A DNA stretch of 64,000 nt from LMUY01 sp964235495 (GTDB lineage: Bacteria > Pseudomonadota > Alphaproteobacteria > Acetobacterales > Acetobacteraceae): contig CAXSAX010000018.1 in assembly GCA_964235495.1 (NCBI GenBank), positions 1 through 64,000 on the forward strand, written 5' to 3'. Both the position numbers and the translations under genes were made by a program. Within the stretch, counting starts at the first letter, position 1. Every line of letters begins with the position of its first letter. The notes beneath the pieces were generated by a model. It was not told the DNA's origin and did no database searches. It saw nothing but the letters and a program-made list of their open reading frames with translations. Shown in pieces: positions 1 to 8,230 of the stretch.

Positions 1-2
1 CG

Positions 3-80
3 AAGCCGGACTATATCAGCATGTCGGATGCCGAGCTGCTGCGCATCATCAACGAGCCGCCGCCGCCCGATAGCGGGTGA
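3..80 (+). CDS. C-terminal end of an unidentified protein
   Basis: The frame entering from the left edge is open for 25 codons, ending in a Pro-rich tail (EPPPPDSG) and a TGA. It contains SMSDAELLRIINEPPPP, which looks like a genuine soluble C-terminus. The start lies outside the window. Too little is visible to name a family. Confidence 0.5.
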   Translation, partial: KPDYISMSDAELLRIINEPPPPDSG

Positions 81-150
81 GGCGGCGGCACTCCGCAGCG
101 CAGGGTCAGACCATCACGGTGGGAGGGCACGGCGGGTCACGCCGCCGGCG

Positions 151-507
151 TCACTCGGCCTTGGCCACGGTCAGTCCCGTCACCCGGTCCCAGAACAGGG
201 CGACATAGCGGATCGCGCACAAATCCACATGGGGCCAAACGGCCGTGTCCTGGTTGCGGTAGCGGACCATCAGGTCCCAGCCGCAGCTCTGCTCCGAGCG
301 TGCAAAGGCGACGTGCACCCTGCCGCCCGGGCCGAGCGATTCGATGCCGAGCACGTTGTTGCCCCAGCGGTCAGCGCCTGCCTCCCGCAGGTAGAGGCTC
401 TCGATTTCGAAGCCGGTCCGGTTGACCAGGCCGAAATCCTGGCTCGCCGCACGGGCCTGCGGCGCCGCCAGGGCGAAGGCGAGGCACAGCCAGGCCCGGC
501 GCGTCAT
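151..507 (-). CDS. Small secreted protein, family often mislabelled argininosuccinate lyase
   Basis: A 118-residue protein with a Sec signal peptide: basic MTRR, a hydrophobic core, and a likely signal peptidase I site after AQARA near residue 20. The mature part (FGLVNRTGFEIESLYL, then SEQSCGWDLMVRY and DLCAIRYVALF) resembles a small family of secreted proteobacterial proteins that databases often misname argininosuccinate lyase; it has no lyase domain. Two Cys (in CGWD and DLC) could form a disulfide. The ATG overlaps the folD stop as ATGA, so it is translationally coupled to folD. Function is unknown. The family resemblance is from memory. Confidence 0.75.
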   Translation of the reverse strand: MTRRAWLCLAFALAAPQARAASQDFGLVNRTGFEIESLYLREAGADRWGNNVLGIESLGPGGRVHVAFARSEQSCGWDLMVRYRNQDTAVWPHVDLCAIRYVALFWDRVTGLTVAKAE

Positions 508-1379
508 GCGCAGCCCCGCCGCGCCTGCGCGGCGCAGGCCGTGTTCTCGATCAGGCAGGCGATCGTCATGGGGCCGACCCCGCCCGGCACCGGCGTGACG
601 GCGCCGGCCACCGCGGCGCATTCCTCGGCCACGTCGCCTCCCAGGCTGCCATCCGGCCGCCGGTTGATCCCGACATCGACCACCACGGCCCCCGGCCGCA
701 GCCAATCGGCCCGCACGAGGTCCGCCCGGCCCACCGCCGCCACCACCACTTCCGCGCGGCGGCATTCGCCAGCCAGGTCCGCGGTGCGGGAGTGCGCCAG
801 CGTCACGGTGGCGTCCGCGCTGGTCAGCAGGGCAGCCACCGGGCGGCCGACCAGCGCCGAGCGGCCGAGCACGACCGCGCGCTTGCCGGACAGCGGACCG
901 CAGGCGGCCTCCAGCAGCGCCATGACGCCGCGCGGGGTGCAGGGTGCGAGGCCCGCGCCGCCGGGGTGGTCCAGCGACAGCATCGGCCGCCCGCCGATCA
1001 GGTGCCCGGCATTGGCCGCGGTCAGGCCGTCCACGTCCTTGGCCGGGTCGATCCGGGCGAGCACCGCCTCGGCCGCGATGTGCCGGGGCAGGGGAAGCTG
1101 GACCAGGATACCATCCACCGCCGGGTCGGCGTTGAGCCGCTCGACGACGGCCAGCAACGCGTCCTGCCCCGTGTCCGCCGGCAGCCGGGTGGTGGTCACG
1201 GCGAGGCCGGCGGATTGGGCGGCGCGGTCCTTGTTGCGGACGTACACGGCGCTCGCCGGGTCCTCGCCGACCAGCACCACGGCCAGCGCCGGCTGGAACG
1301 GCAGCCGCGCCACATGCCCCGCGACCCGGCGGCGCAGCGCGGCGGCCAGCGCCTTGCCGTCGATGATGCGGGCCGCCAT
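504..1379 (-). CDS. folD: Bifunctional methylenetetrahydrofolate dehydrogenase/cyclohydrolase
   Basis: FolD interconverts 5,10-methylene-THF, 5,10-methenyl-THF and 10-formyl-THF in the cytosol using NADP. The 291-residue length is normal. Visible motifs are YVRNKDRAAQSAG (with the catalytic Lys of the cyclohydrolase/dehydrogenase site), DGILVQLPLP, the Rossmann stretch VVLGRSALVGRPVA, and the C-terminal PVPGGVGPMT signature. The ATG at 1379 begins MAARIIDGKALA, typical of the family. It lies 8 bp downstream of the yggT-like gene and overlaps the next gene by 4 bp, so the three probably share a transcript. Nothing is missing. Confidence 0.97.
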   Translation of the reverse strand: MAARIIDGKALAAALRRRVAGHVARLPFQPALAVVLVGEDPASAVYVRNKDRAAQSAGLAVTTTRLPADTGQDALLAVVERLNADPAVDGILVQLPLPRHIAAEAVLARIDPAKDVDGLTAANAGHLIGGRPMLSLDHPGGAGLAPCTPRGVMALLEAACGPLSGKRAVVLGRSALVGRPVAALLTSADATVTLAHSRTADLAGECRRAEVVVAAVGRADLVRADWLRPGAVVVDVGINRRPDGSLGGDVAEECAAVAGAVTPVPGGVGPMTIACLIENTACAAQARRGCA

Positions 1380-1387
1380 CGCCGGCC

Positions 1388-1708
1388 CTAGTAGAACAGC
1401 GGCTGCACGGCCGACACGTAGATCTGCGCCAGCACGGCCTGCGCCAGGTAGATCGCCAGCAGCAGAACGAGGGGACTCAGGTCGACGCCGCCCATGTTCG
1501 GCAGGACGCCGCGGATGCGCCGCAGCGCGGGTTCGGTCAGCCGATAGAGGAGGTCGGTGACCGTCCAAACAAGACGGTTGCGGCTATCGACCACCCCGAA
1601 CGCGATCAGGTTGCTCATGACGGCTGCCAGGATGACAACCCACCAGTACACATTCAGGAGTTCTTGAAGGATTCCGTAAACCGCGTTGGCGATGAGCAAG
1701 ATGGGCAT
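1388..1708 (-). CDS. YggT-family integral membrane protein
   Basis: A 106-residue protein with two hydrophobic segments (about residues 1-37 and 76-102) joined by a loop containing RLTEPALRRIRGVLP, the conserved YggT motif that follows each helix pair. YggT-family proteins are small inner-membrane proteins linked to osmotic stress and, in cyanobacteria and plastids (YlmG), to division or nucleoid positioning. The family's common long form has two repeats; this is the single-repeat form. Being immediately upstream of folD is a frequent alphaproteobacterial order. Confidence 0.9.
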   Translation of the reverse strand: MPILLIANAVYGILQELLNVYWWVVILAAVMSNLIAFGVVDSRNRLVWTVTDLLYRLTEPALRRIRGVLPNMGGVDLSPLVLLLAIYLAQAVLAQIYVSAVQPLFY

Positions 1709-1815
1709 TCCTCGGGTCGGCGGCGGACCCTACAGGCGCTCCCAGGCTGCGGCAATGCGGCTGGCCGGCTTGACTTTGGCGCACCCTGATCGGCATATCC
1801 CGCCCACGGGACGGC

Positions 1816-1891
1816 GGGGCTGTAGCTCAGTTGGTAGAGCGCCTCGTTCGCAATGAGGAGGTCAGGGGTTCGATTCCCCTCAGCTCCACCA
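1816..1891 (+). tRNA. tRNA-Ala (anticodon CGC)
   Basis: A full cloverleaf can be folded: 7-bp acceptor stem (GGGGCTG with CAGCTCC, one G-U), D-arm GCTC/GAGC, anticodon stem CCTCG/TGAGG around the loop TTCGCAA giving anticodon CGC, T-arm AGGGG-TTCGATT-CCCCT, discriminator A and encoded CCA. It reads alanine codon GCG. The half from the anticodon loop onward (1847) is duplicated at 18069, so this gene is the integration site of the element to its right; the left copy keeps the whole tRNA intact. Confidence 0.97.
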
Positions 1892-1894
1892 CCG
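1847..1894 (+). repeat. attL: 48-bp direct repeat overlapping the tRNA-Ala 3' half
   Basis: Forty-eight bases starting at the tRNA anticodon loop and ending 3 bp beyond the CCA are repeated without mismatch at 18069-18116, in the same orientation. The base on either side differs (G/A on the left, T/C on the right), which fixes the limits. This is the expected product of site-specific integration by a tyrosine recombinase into a tRNA gene. Confidence 0.93.
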
Positions 1895-1951
1895 TCCCGT
1901 CAATGACTTAGCCCCTGTTTTGGACCGGAACCGTATCGGTCAAAAAATGGC

Positions 1952-1971
1952 AGCGGACCCATAGCGGACCC
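1952..1971 (+). promoter_or_regulatory. Candidate integrase arm-type sites, left end
   Basis: Two copies of AGCGGACCC start 11 bp apart (1952 and 1963), 58 bp inside attL. The same 9-mer occurs twice at the same 11-bp spacing, plus once inverted, next to attR (17902-17937). Paired short repeats at both ends of an element are what arm-type binding sites of DUF4102-type integrases look like. Binding itself is inferred. Confidence 0.6.
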
Positions 1972-2431
1972 GCTGGGCTGACGTTTCCTGGCGGCGCGCC
2001 ATTTTTGGAAACCTAGATAGAATGGCTTTGCAACAGTTGTGAGCCGGTCAGCCGCATTCCCTAGCTTGCGCCCGCCAGGGCCTACCTCTCACATCGCCTG
2101 CTCTTGACAGCTGTTGCACATTTGCCCCATCCAAACGGCGCGCGTGCGCGGTCAGGCCGTGTTAAATCTGCAATGGTGCGGCTGGCAGCCACACGGTTCC
2201 TCCAGCCGCCAGCAACGCCCAAATCGCCACCGTGCCCAGCCGAGATTTAAGAATTGCTGAACACCCGTTCCCGCTGCGGCCAAGACGGGGAGGCGTTCAC
2301 AAGCGACGCAAGGGTATTGGTTGGCTAAGAGCCTGTTCCTGATCGACACCGGAATGTCGTGGTTTGGGGTGGTAAGCGGACATTCGGCCCTGTCATTCGG
2401 GCAAACTAAACCCTCAAAGGGTTCGCGGAGT
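1972..2431. other. No gene recognised (460 bp)
   Basis: Between the arm-type sites and the first cargo gene no open frame has a recognisable family, good start or plausible composition. Short frames here are scattered over several phases. It may contain accessory integration or excision sites, but nothing specific is visible. Confidence 0.5.
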
Positions 2432-2755
2432 TTATCGAAGAATTCCGAACACCTTTTGGAGGAAAATAACAGACATTATGAAAATAGTACCAATAGATAA
2501 CATGAATATTATTCGTATTCGTATAGAACTTATATAACGGGTTCTCCAATCGATATATGCTCTGAACTCATCCGCCGTAATATGGAAGGTTTTGCGCTTG
2601 TGAATGTCCTTAAAAGCTATAACCCTATCATCATTAGATGTATTTAAAACTTTAACTAAGTCTTTCAGTCTGTGTTGGCCTAGTCGAAACATTATAATTT
2701 GCGGAAATTTTGGCCGCGGCGGAACGCGCTCTTTGATAAGCTTGGCTATATTCAT
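2432..2755 (-). CDS. Unidentified protein with one C-terminal membrane segment
   Basis: A 107-residue AT-rich frame. Residues 1-70 are basic and soluble (IKERVPPRPKFPQIIMFR, then a stretch ending DWRTRYISS); residues about 77-103 form one hydrophobic helix rich in Ile, Phe and Met (IIFMLSIGTIFIMSVIFL), giving a tail-anchored layout. No family is recognised. It lies at the extreme left of the element and its base composition is very different from the chromosome, which suits foreign origin. The start is uncertain because only a weak purine stretch precedes the ATG. It could be a membrane effector or simply an orphan. Confidence 0.5.
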   Translation of the reverse strand: MNIAKLIKERVPPRPKFPQIIMFRLGQHRLKDLVKVLNTSNDDRVIAFKDIHKRKTFHITADEFRAYIDWRTRYISSIRIRIIFMLSIGTIFIMSVIFLQKVFGILR

Positions 2756-3023
2756 TGTCTGGTCTGTCCCATCTCACGTCGCTACTATATTACCAAGGCT
2801 TGCAGGGCTAACGGGCACGTTTCCATGTTGAGGGCTCATGCGGCAAGTGCTCTCGAATATCCGCAGTGGGTCGGAAGCGGCCATGCGGCGCTCCCGAAAG
2901 TCTTGCTTTCCGGAAACGGCCAGGTTTGGTGGAAAGCAGATGGGCCGCTATACGACGAAAATCGGCAAAAACAGATTGCCGAGACCGAACTCATTTGACA
3001 CTTTGAACGAGAGGGTATGGCTT

Positions 3024-3821
3024 TCAAAACAGCTTGTTTAAGATTGCTGGAGCGCTGTATTTAAGACGTTCGAGCATAGTGTTTACGTAGAACATGTCGG
3101 GTACTGCGCTTACTGGTAGGACAATGACCACATAATCTGGTTGCTTTTTATTGAGGGCGAATGTGATAAGCCCAACGCCATGAATGCTGCATAAAGATGT
3201 AAGTCTGTTTATGTCGTCGCTGCTAGTCAGCTTTGGAACAACAATATAGCTTTTGTGCGAGAACAAGCGATAGGCAACAGCTTGTCCGAAGGCGATGACC
3301 GGCTGGCTGGGCACAGCCTTTATTTCGGCCGTCACGATTTGCGGCTCAAACCTGAAAATGTCTTGAGCCCGAGGTTTGAGTACGCCGATCACATCAGGCG
3401 TTCCCCATTTACCACCTAGACTACTTCCACCCAGCGCGGAGGCAAAAGTGGCCTCATCATTCTCTTCCAGCCATGTTGCAAAGCTTTCATAGAAGTCCTG
3501 TTCAGTAAGCGTATCTGCACCCGGAGTCTCAGCCCTCACTGGTGTTTCGACTGTCGCCGATTCCTGAGCGGTGGATGCCACGTTATCTGCATCAATGAAT
3601 TTGGTAAGTTGATACGTGCCCCGCGCGACCTTCGATATTTCGGAAGTGCGCGTCGTCAGCAGATTGTGGATGCCACCATGCACACTGTTGTGCGGAGTGC
3701 CCGGCGCGGTTGCTTCGACCTCCCGCAGTAAATCGGACCAACGAATGCCTTGCCGGTTGGCCTCAAGCACCTCCATGGCTCGCTCGTGGATTTGCTGGCG
3801 GTTCAACTTCATGGCTGCCAT
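3024..3821 (-). CDS. Winged-helix plus PD-(D/E)xK nuclease-like protein
   Basis: 265 residues. The N-terminal 70 or so (RQQIHERAMEVLEANRQGI through SKVARGTYQLTKF) look like a HARE-type or restriction-associated winged helix. A linker of about 50 residues follows, then a domain with GKWGTPDVIGVLKP and, after about 20 residues, VTAEIKAVPS: a PD...E-x-K arrangement typical of the restriction-endonuclease fold, with VAYRLFSHKSYIVVPK as the following helix-strand. The start at 3821 gives MAAMKLNRQQ; a longer frame to 3893 adds non-family sequence. It sits 134 bp downstream of the type IIL restriction-modification gene on the same strand, so a role in DNA restriction or damage is likely but unproven. 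DNA cleavage is inferred from the motif only. Confidence 0.75.
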   Translation of the reverse strand: MAAMKLNRQQIHERAMEVLEANRQGIRWSDLLREVEATAPGTPHNSVHGGIHNLLTTRTSEISKVARGTYQLTKFIDADNVASTAQESATVETPVRAETPGADTLTEQDFYESFATWLEENDEATFASALGGSSLGGKWGTPDVIGVLKPRAQDIFRFEPQIVTAEIKAVPSQPVIAFGQAVAYRLFSHKSYIVVPKLTSSDDINRLTSLCSIHGVGLITFALNKKQPDYVVIVLPVSAVPDMFYVNTMLERLKYSAPAILNKLF

Positions 3822-3955
3822 TCTTCGGTGTCCGCAGGGCCAAGCTACCCAAGTTTTCAGACAACTGATGCCTGCTCTCGGGCAGAGTGCCAAGGTGTTT
3901 TGATGGCCAAGATGGGGTCGGAAGCAGCCATTCAGACATTAATCAGAGACAGGCT

Positions 3956-6900
3956 TTAAACCACGTAGCGGCCTCCGCCGGCTTCCCGCGCTTGGCCCAT
4001 CGCGGCCAGGGCTTCAAGCATGGGCCCCAGCTTGGCCGGCCGGACACCGCGGAACTGCCGGGCCAGGTCGGTAGGGCCGGCGCGTCCGGTGCGGGCCAGG
4101 GCGGCGCGTAGAGCCACGTATTGCGCGCCTACCGCCTTGGGCCAGCTTGGCAGGGCGGCGTCGGCTTCCATCGCCATCGCCAGTTGCTCCTTGCGGGCGA
4201 CTTGCGCCACCTCTGCGGGGGCTTGATAGGCGGGGCGCAGCCAATGCACCTGGCCCGCAGCTTCCTCCGTCACCCGCTCACGGTTCAAGGCCACCACACG
4301 TTCCACGATGGCGGCGGCGGGCAGGTCCGCGGGCCAGCCATAGGCAGCGGCCACTTCGCAGTTCAGGCGGTCATGCAGGTCCCACAAGATCGAGACATGC
4401 CCAGCGTCGTGAATGTCCCGTTCGGCCGGGGTGAGCGGGCGCGCGGCGCGCATGGCTTCAAGCACGTTGTAAAGACCGGTCATGGTAAGCTGGGGTTGCG
4501 CGTCCAGCCGGGTGCGGCGCAGCGCGTCCAGCTCCTCCGCGATAGCGGCGATGGCGGCGTACTGCGGTGGGGTGGCAAGCGGGAATGGGAACGGATCGAA
4601 GCAGCGGGTTTTGTTGTAGCGCGGCGTAACTCCGCGTTTCCCGCCGACAGCAAGTGCCCACGTCAAATGGATTTGAGAAGATAATACACCCAAATGAAAA
4701 GCATTATCAGTTCCAATTCCAGTAATCATATTATCTGGCAGCACATTACCTGGAATAAAAGAAAATACTCGGTGCTTAGCGGTCTCAATGGTAGCGACAA
4801 AGCGCGGCAAACCGGAAATAGAGTTTCTCAAAGCAGCTACGTTTTCACCGAATAGCCACCAATTAGAACGTCTAACCGGTCTTGTGTTATGATCTCTTTC
4901 AGGCTTTACCTTCAACAGAAGATGTTGATAGACTGCCGGAAACTTTGCCCTAACTTCTAACTCTGATAATCCAAATAGGTCAATTACCATAACACCTCTG
5001 CTTTTTTGCTGTATGTCGTGGCCGTTCAGGTAAGGGCGAATATGCTGATCTAACCCTGGCACTCGACCCAACCCCAATTGAGTTGCTGTCATAGGAGATA
5101 CTATAAATCCAGCCCCGTGCAATTTCACTCCAGGGCAGCTAAGTCGCTCAGTGGCTCGCAGTGGAATGGCATCATCAGGATTTATCCCTGTCGACAAGTC
5201 CGAATTTATACGACCAATTACCGTCAAAGTCGTTACATTTGGAACATTGTCCGCAGTCGAGCTTTCAGCAATGACTGTTTGCAACGTCGCCAAGGTATCT
5301 GCGCTACCAGTGTCTAATTCTGCAACAGTCATTGCGATGCGGACGGCAGCATCCCCTGCTCCGTCCGACCACGGGTGGTCTGGCACAGCGAAGGCCAAGC
5401 GCAGCGGACGCTGCGACGCTAGCGCGTCTGCCACTACTCGGCGGCAGAAAGTCTGGCGAATACTGCTGGAAGTGATGAAGCCAAACCGCCGCACCCCGCC
5501 CTTTGCTGCCGTTAGTTGCGCCGCTTTCCACCAAAAGAACATCGCCAAGTCCGCCGACGCCGGAACCTTGGGATAGGTCTTCCATATCGCCTCAGCGTAG
5601 CCATCGCCCAACTTCGCTCTCATGAAGCCAGCACCGATAAAGGGCGGGTTGCCCACGATAAAGTCCGCCTCCGGCCAAACTGTCGCTACCGGCTTCACCG
5701 GACGCATCAACACCACCCGGGCTGTCTCGTCCGGCACGCGCTCGCCCGTGACCGGGTGTAGCTTAGTGGTAAGACCGTCCCAGCGGGTGACGGGCTGGCC
5801 AGCTCTGTCCTTGTCCGCCTCCGTCCGGATATAGGACAGCAGCCCGTCCGCTTCCCGGATGGTGCGGAAGTCTCGCAAGATCGGCTCCGCCGGGGGTGCC
5901 GCGCCGTTGGTGCGGAAGTGCCATTGCAGATAACCGATCCACAGCACCAGCTCCGCCACCGGCACGGCGCGGGGGTTTACGTCCAAGCCGTGGAACTGGT
6001 GCGGGTCAACCGTAGCGCCGGCTAGGTCCAGCAAGCCTGCATCGCCCCGGGCATAGCCGGCCAGGGTGTCCAGCACCTCGCCTTCAAGCCGCTTCATCAA
6101 TTCCAGAGTGACATACAGGAAGTTGCCGGTGCCGCACGCCGGGTCCAGCACGCGCACGGCGCAGAGGGCAGCATGGAAGCCGCGCACCAGCGCCGCGGCG
6201 GCAGGGGCGTCATCGGCCTGCATCGCGGCCTCCGCTGCCGCGCGCACCCCGTCCCACTCCGCCCGCAGCGGTTCCATGACGGTTGGCAGCACCAGCCGTT
6301 CCACGAAGGGGCGGGGGGTGAACTCCGCGCCCAGCCGGCCGCGCTCTTTCCGGTCCAGGGCGTTTTCCAGCAGCGTGCCGAAAATGGCCGGTTCCACGTC
6401 CGCCCAGTCTTTTCCGGCGGCCAGGATCAGCAAGGCCAGTTCGTCCGCCGTCACCGGCAGCGGATCGGCCCCGCCGTGCGGCCCGGGGCGGAACAGGCCA
6501 CCATTGAAGCGCAATAGGGGCGCTGCCAGGGCCGCAGAGAAGCCGCCCGCGTCCATCATGCGCCATAGCTCCCCCACCAGCCCCACGAAGGCCGGCAGGT
6601 TGCCTTGGCAGCGGCGCAGCAAGTCGGAAAAGCTGGTGCGCTCCGGTAGCAGCCCCACAGATTGCGCGAACATGCAGAAGATGCAGCGCATGAGGAATGT
6701 AGCGACATGGGCCGGGGCGTGGCGGGGCCTGGCCGGGCTGCCTTCCAAGGCTGCGGCCAGCTTGGCAAGCAGGGCGGCAATGTCGCGTGTCACCTCTGCC
6801 CGGCGTAGGGCCGGGTTCAGGGCCTTGGGGGCCATCCACACGCCCCGCAGCATGTCCCGCACCTCTGGCCGGCGTAGGTCCGGCAGGTAGATGCGGAAGC

Positions 6901-7417
6901 GTTCCCGATCGGGAAACTGGGCGTAGTGCTTTCCAGTGCCGGAAAAGTCGGCATACAGGTCCAGGCAGAAACCCACGTCGCACACGATCAGGAAGGGCGG
7001 CCAGCCTTCATCCGTCGGCAGGTCACGGGCGTAGCCCTCCGCCTGGCCCTTGGCCTGTTGCATATGGCGAACCCATGCCGGGGTGTTGCGGACGTTGGCG
7101 CGGCGCTGGGCTTCCGTTTCCCCGGAGAACAGGCCCGCCTGGCGATGCGGTGCCGCGCCCTGCTTGGCTTCGCACACGAAGCAGCCGCGGCGGTACAGGT
7201 CTATGCGGCGGGTTGACGTGGTGCCGTCCGCCTCATGGTGGATGACGTTGCGCTCAAAGCGGTAGGGGCCAATGCCGCCCTGTGCCGGGTCTGGGCGGGG
7301 CACGTCCAACACGTCGCACAACTCGGTTAGGAAAAGCTGGGCGTTGGCCCGCTCCGCCATCGCCGTGCCGTCCCAGCGGGTGATGAAGGTTTCGATCAAG
7401 GCGGGGGCAGTGGACAC
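3956..7417 (-). CDS. Single-chain type IIL (MmeI-like) restriction-modification enzyme
   Basis: 1153 residues, the usual order of fused nuclease, helical spacer, methyltransferase and target-recognition domains. The N-terminal nuclease site is D73-x9-E83-x-K85 (in RIDLYRRGCFVCEAKQG), the same spacing as in MmeI. The adenine-N6 methyltransferase core has motif I LDPACGTGNF at about 424-433 and motif IV NPPF at 590-593. Residues about 750-1000 should be the target-recognition domain that reads the site; 4.7-5.3 kb, encoding its region, is more AT-rich than the rest, hinting at a swapped specificity domain. Enzymes of this type methylate one strand for protection and cut about 20 bp away, needing no separate methylase or S subunit. 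No frameshift is seen. The methyltransferase assignment is firm; the MmeI subclass is likely. Confidence 0.9.
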   Translation of the reverse strand: MSTAPALIETFITRWDGTAMAERANAQLFLTELCDVLDVPRPDPAQGGIGPYRFERNVIHHEADGTTSTRRIDLYRRGCFVCEAKQGAAPHRQAGLFSGETEAQRRANVRNTPAWVRHMQQAKGQAEGYARDLPTDEGWPPFLIVCDVGFCLDLYADFSGTGKHYAQFPDRERFRIYLPDLRRPEVRDMLRGVWMAPKALNPALRRAEVTRDIAALLAKLAAALEGSPARPRHAPAHVATFLMRCIFCMFAQSVGLLPERTSFSDLLRRCQGNLPAFVGLVGELWRMMDAGGFSAALAAPLLRFNGGLFRPGPHGGADPLPVTADELALLILAAGKDWADVEPAIFGTLLENALDRKERGRLGAEFTPRPFVERLVLPTVMEPLRAEWDGVRAAAEAAMQADDAPAAAALVRGFHAALCAVRVLDPACGTGNFLYVTLELMKRLEGEVLDTLAGYARGDAGLLDLAGATVDPHQFHGLDVNPRAVPVAELVLWIGYLQWHFRTNGAAPPAEPILRDFRTIREADGLLSYIRTEADKDRAGQPVTRWDGLTTKLHPVTGERVPDETARVVLMRPVKPVATVWPEADFIVGNPPFIGAGFMRAKLGDGYAEAIWKTYPKVPASADLAMFFWWKAAQLTAAKGGVRRFGFITSSSIRQTFCRRVVADALASQRPLRLAFAVPDHPWSDGAGDAAVRIAMTVAELDTGSADTLATLQTVIAESSTADNVPNVTTLTVIGRINSDLSTGINPDDAIPLRATERLSCPGVKLHGAGFIVSPMTATQLGLGRVPGLDQHIRPYLNGHDIQQKSRGVMVIDLFGLSELEVRAKFPAVYQHLLLKVKPERDHNTRPVRRSNWWLFGENVAALRNSISGLPRFVATIETAKHRVFSFIPGNVLPDNMITGIGTDNAFHLGVLSSQIHLTWALAVGGKRGVTPRYNKTRCFDPFPFPLATPPQYAAIAAIAEELDALRRTRLDAQPQLTMTGLYNVLEAMRAARPLTPAERDIHDAGHVSILWDLHDRLNCEVAAAYGWPADLPAAAIVERVVALNRERVTEEAAGQVHWLRPAYQAPAEVAQVARKEQLAMAMEADAALPSWPKAVGAQYVALRAALARTGRAGPTDLARQFRGVRPAKLGPMLEALAAMGQAREAGGGRYVV

Positions 7418-7716
7418 GGGCGGAGTGCAGCACGGGAGCGGCTAGGTGTCAGCCCGCAAATCGCTGGGATGACAACGGGTAATAGGCAAAGGGTGTGGTG
7501 AGGTGGGCGCTGGCTGCGAAGCCCAGCGTGGACTTCTTTGGATACTGGCAGCGGGCAGCGAATTAACTTTATGAAAAGCAAAGCCCCCGCCATTGCTGGC
7601 GGGGGCTTCATCGACACCGCGCTGGGCTTGCAATCACCTGTCGCGCGGCCGCCCCGGGTGGGGTCTTAAATGCCGATTCCTTTCGGAAGAGCGGCGGACA
7701 GGTGTCACATGGCAAT
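7418..7716. other. Non-coding stretch between restriction-modification gene and toxin gene
   Basis: About 300 bp with no convincing gene. It contains the strong hairpin at 7581-7608 and otherwise only short unsupported frames. The promoter of the restriction-modification gene must lie in 7418-7580. Confidence 0.5.
7581..7608 (-). terminator. Rho-independent terminator for leftward transcripts
   Basis: Perfect 12-bp stem (AAGCCCCCGCCA with TGGCGGGGGCTT) and a 4-base loop. On the minus strand it is followed by TGCTTTTCAT, a short T-rich run, so it would stop transcription coming from the PemK-like gene before the restriction-modification gene. Confidence 0.75.
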
Positions 7717-8139
7717 CTAGAGATGCTTTGTCAAGTGAGTAAGCCCAATCGAACAAAGAACCGCGCGCCGTATATTGTTCAAGTCCTCGTCTGAAACGCA
7801 AATTAGATTGTACTGCCTCTTGCCCGATACATCCTTTCCGTTTCGAATTAGTTCACATCTGCTGAAGGAAGCAGCAAACATCATATCCGCTTTAACCCAA
7901 TTGGGTCCGGTATCAAAGGGCGGTGGAAGAGCTAGATTGGGCAATTCGAGATGATACGCGGCCACGAGATTCGGGCGCGAAGAACTGATTGGAACAACGG
8001 TTATCAAATTAGGTCGGCCTTGCATGGCGGGACTGACTACAACCGCAGGACGGCGCTTGACCATTTCAGGCTGTTGAAAACCAGAACGGTAATCACAGAC
8101 TATTATCGTTCCGGACTTAGGATGATATTGCAAAGTCAT
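7717..8139 (-). CDS. PemK/MazF-like toxin
   Basis: 140 residues beginning with the classic strand PKSGTIIVCDYRSGF, followed by KRRPAVVVSP and LITVVPISSS, the core of the PemK/MazF (CcdB-fold) endoribonuclease family that cleaves mRNA. Length is slightly above the usual 110-120 because of loops around residues 60-85. Normally an antitoxin gene lies just upstream; here the 90 bp before it hold none and the next gene encodes a secreted DUF3761 protein, so it appears to lack a standard antitoxin. Composition is AT-richer than the chromosome. Related type-II toxin families of the same fold cannot be excluded. Confidence 0.85.
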   Translation of the reverse strand: MTLQYHPKSGTIIVCDYRSGFQQPEMVKRRPAVVVSPAMQGRPNLITVVPISSSRPNLVAAYHLELPNLALPPPFDTGPNWVKADMMFAASFSRCELIRNGKDVSGKRQYNLICVSDEDLNNIRRAVLCSIGLTHLTKHL

Positions 8140-8230
8140 TCAGGTTGGCATCCAACGTCATCCCACACGCGGACACAGTTTATAGACGCCTGTATGACAG
8201 AGTCGCTAGTGCCTTATAATGATGGGCCAC

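Noticed and set aside
28..1560. A 510-codon plus-strand frame over folD
   Set aside because: Low-complexity Arg/Pro/Ser translation, opposite to three genes with clear families and coupling; a GC-frame artefact.
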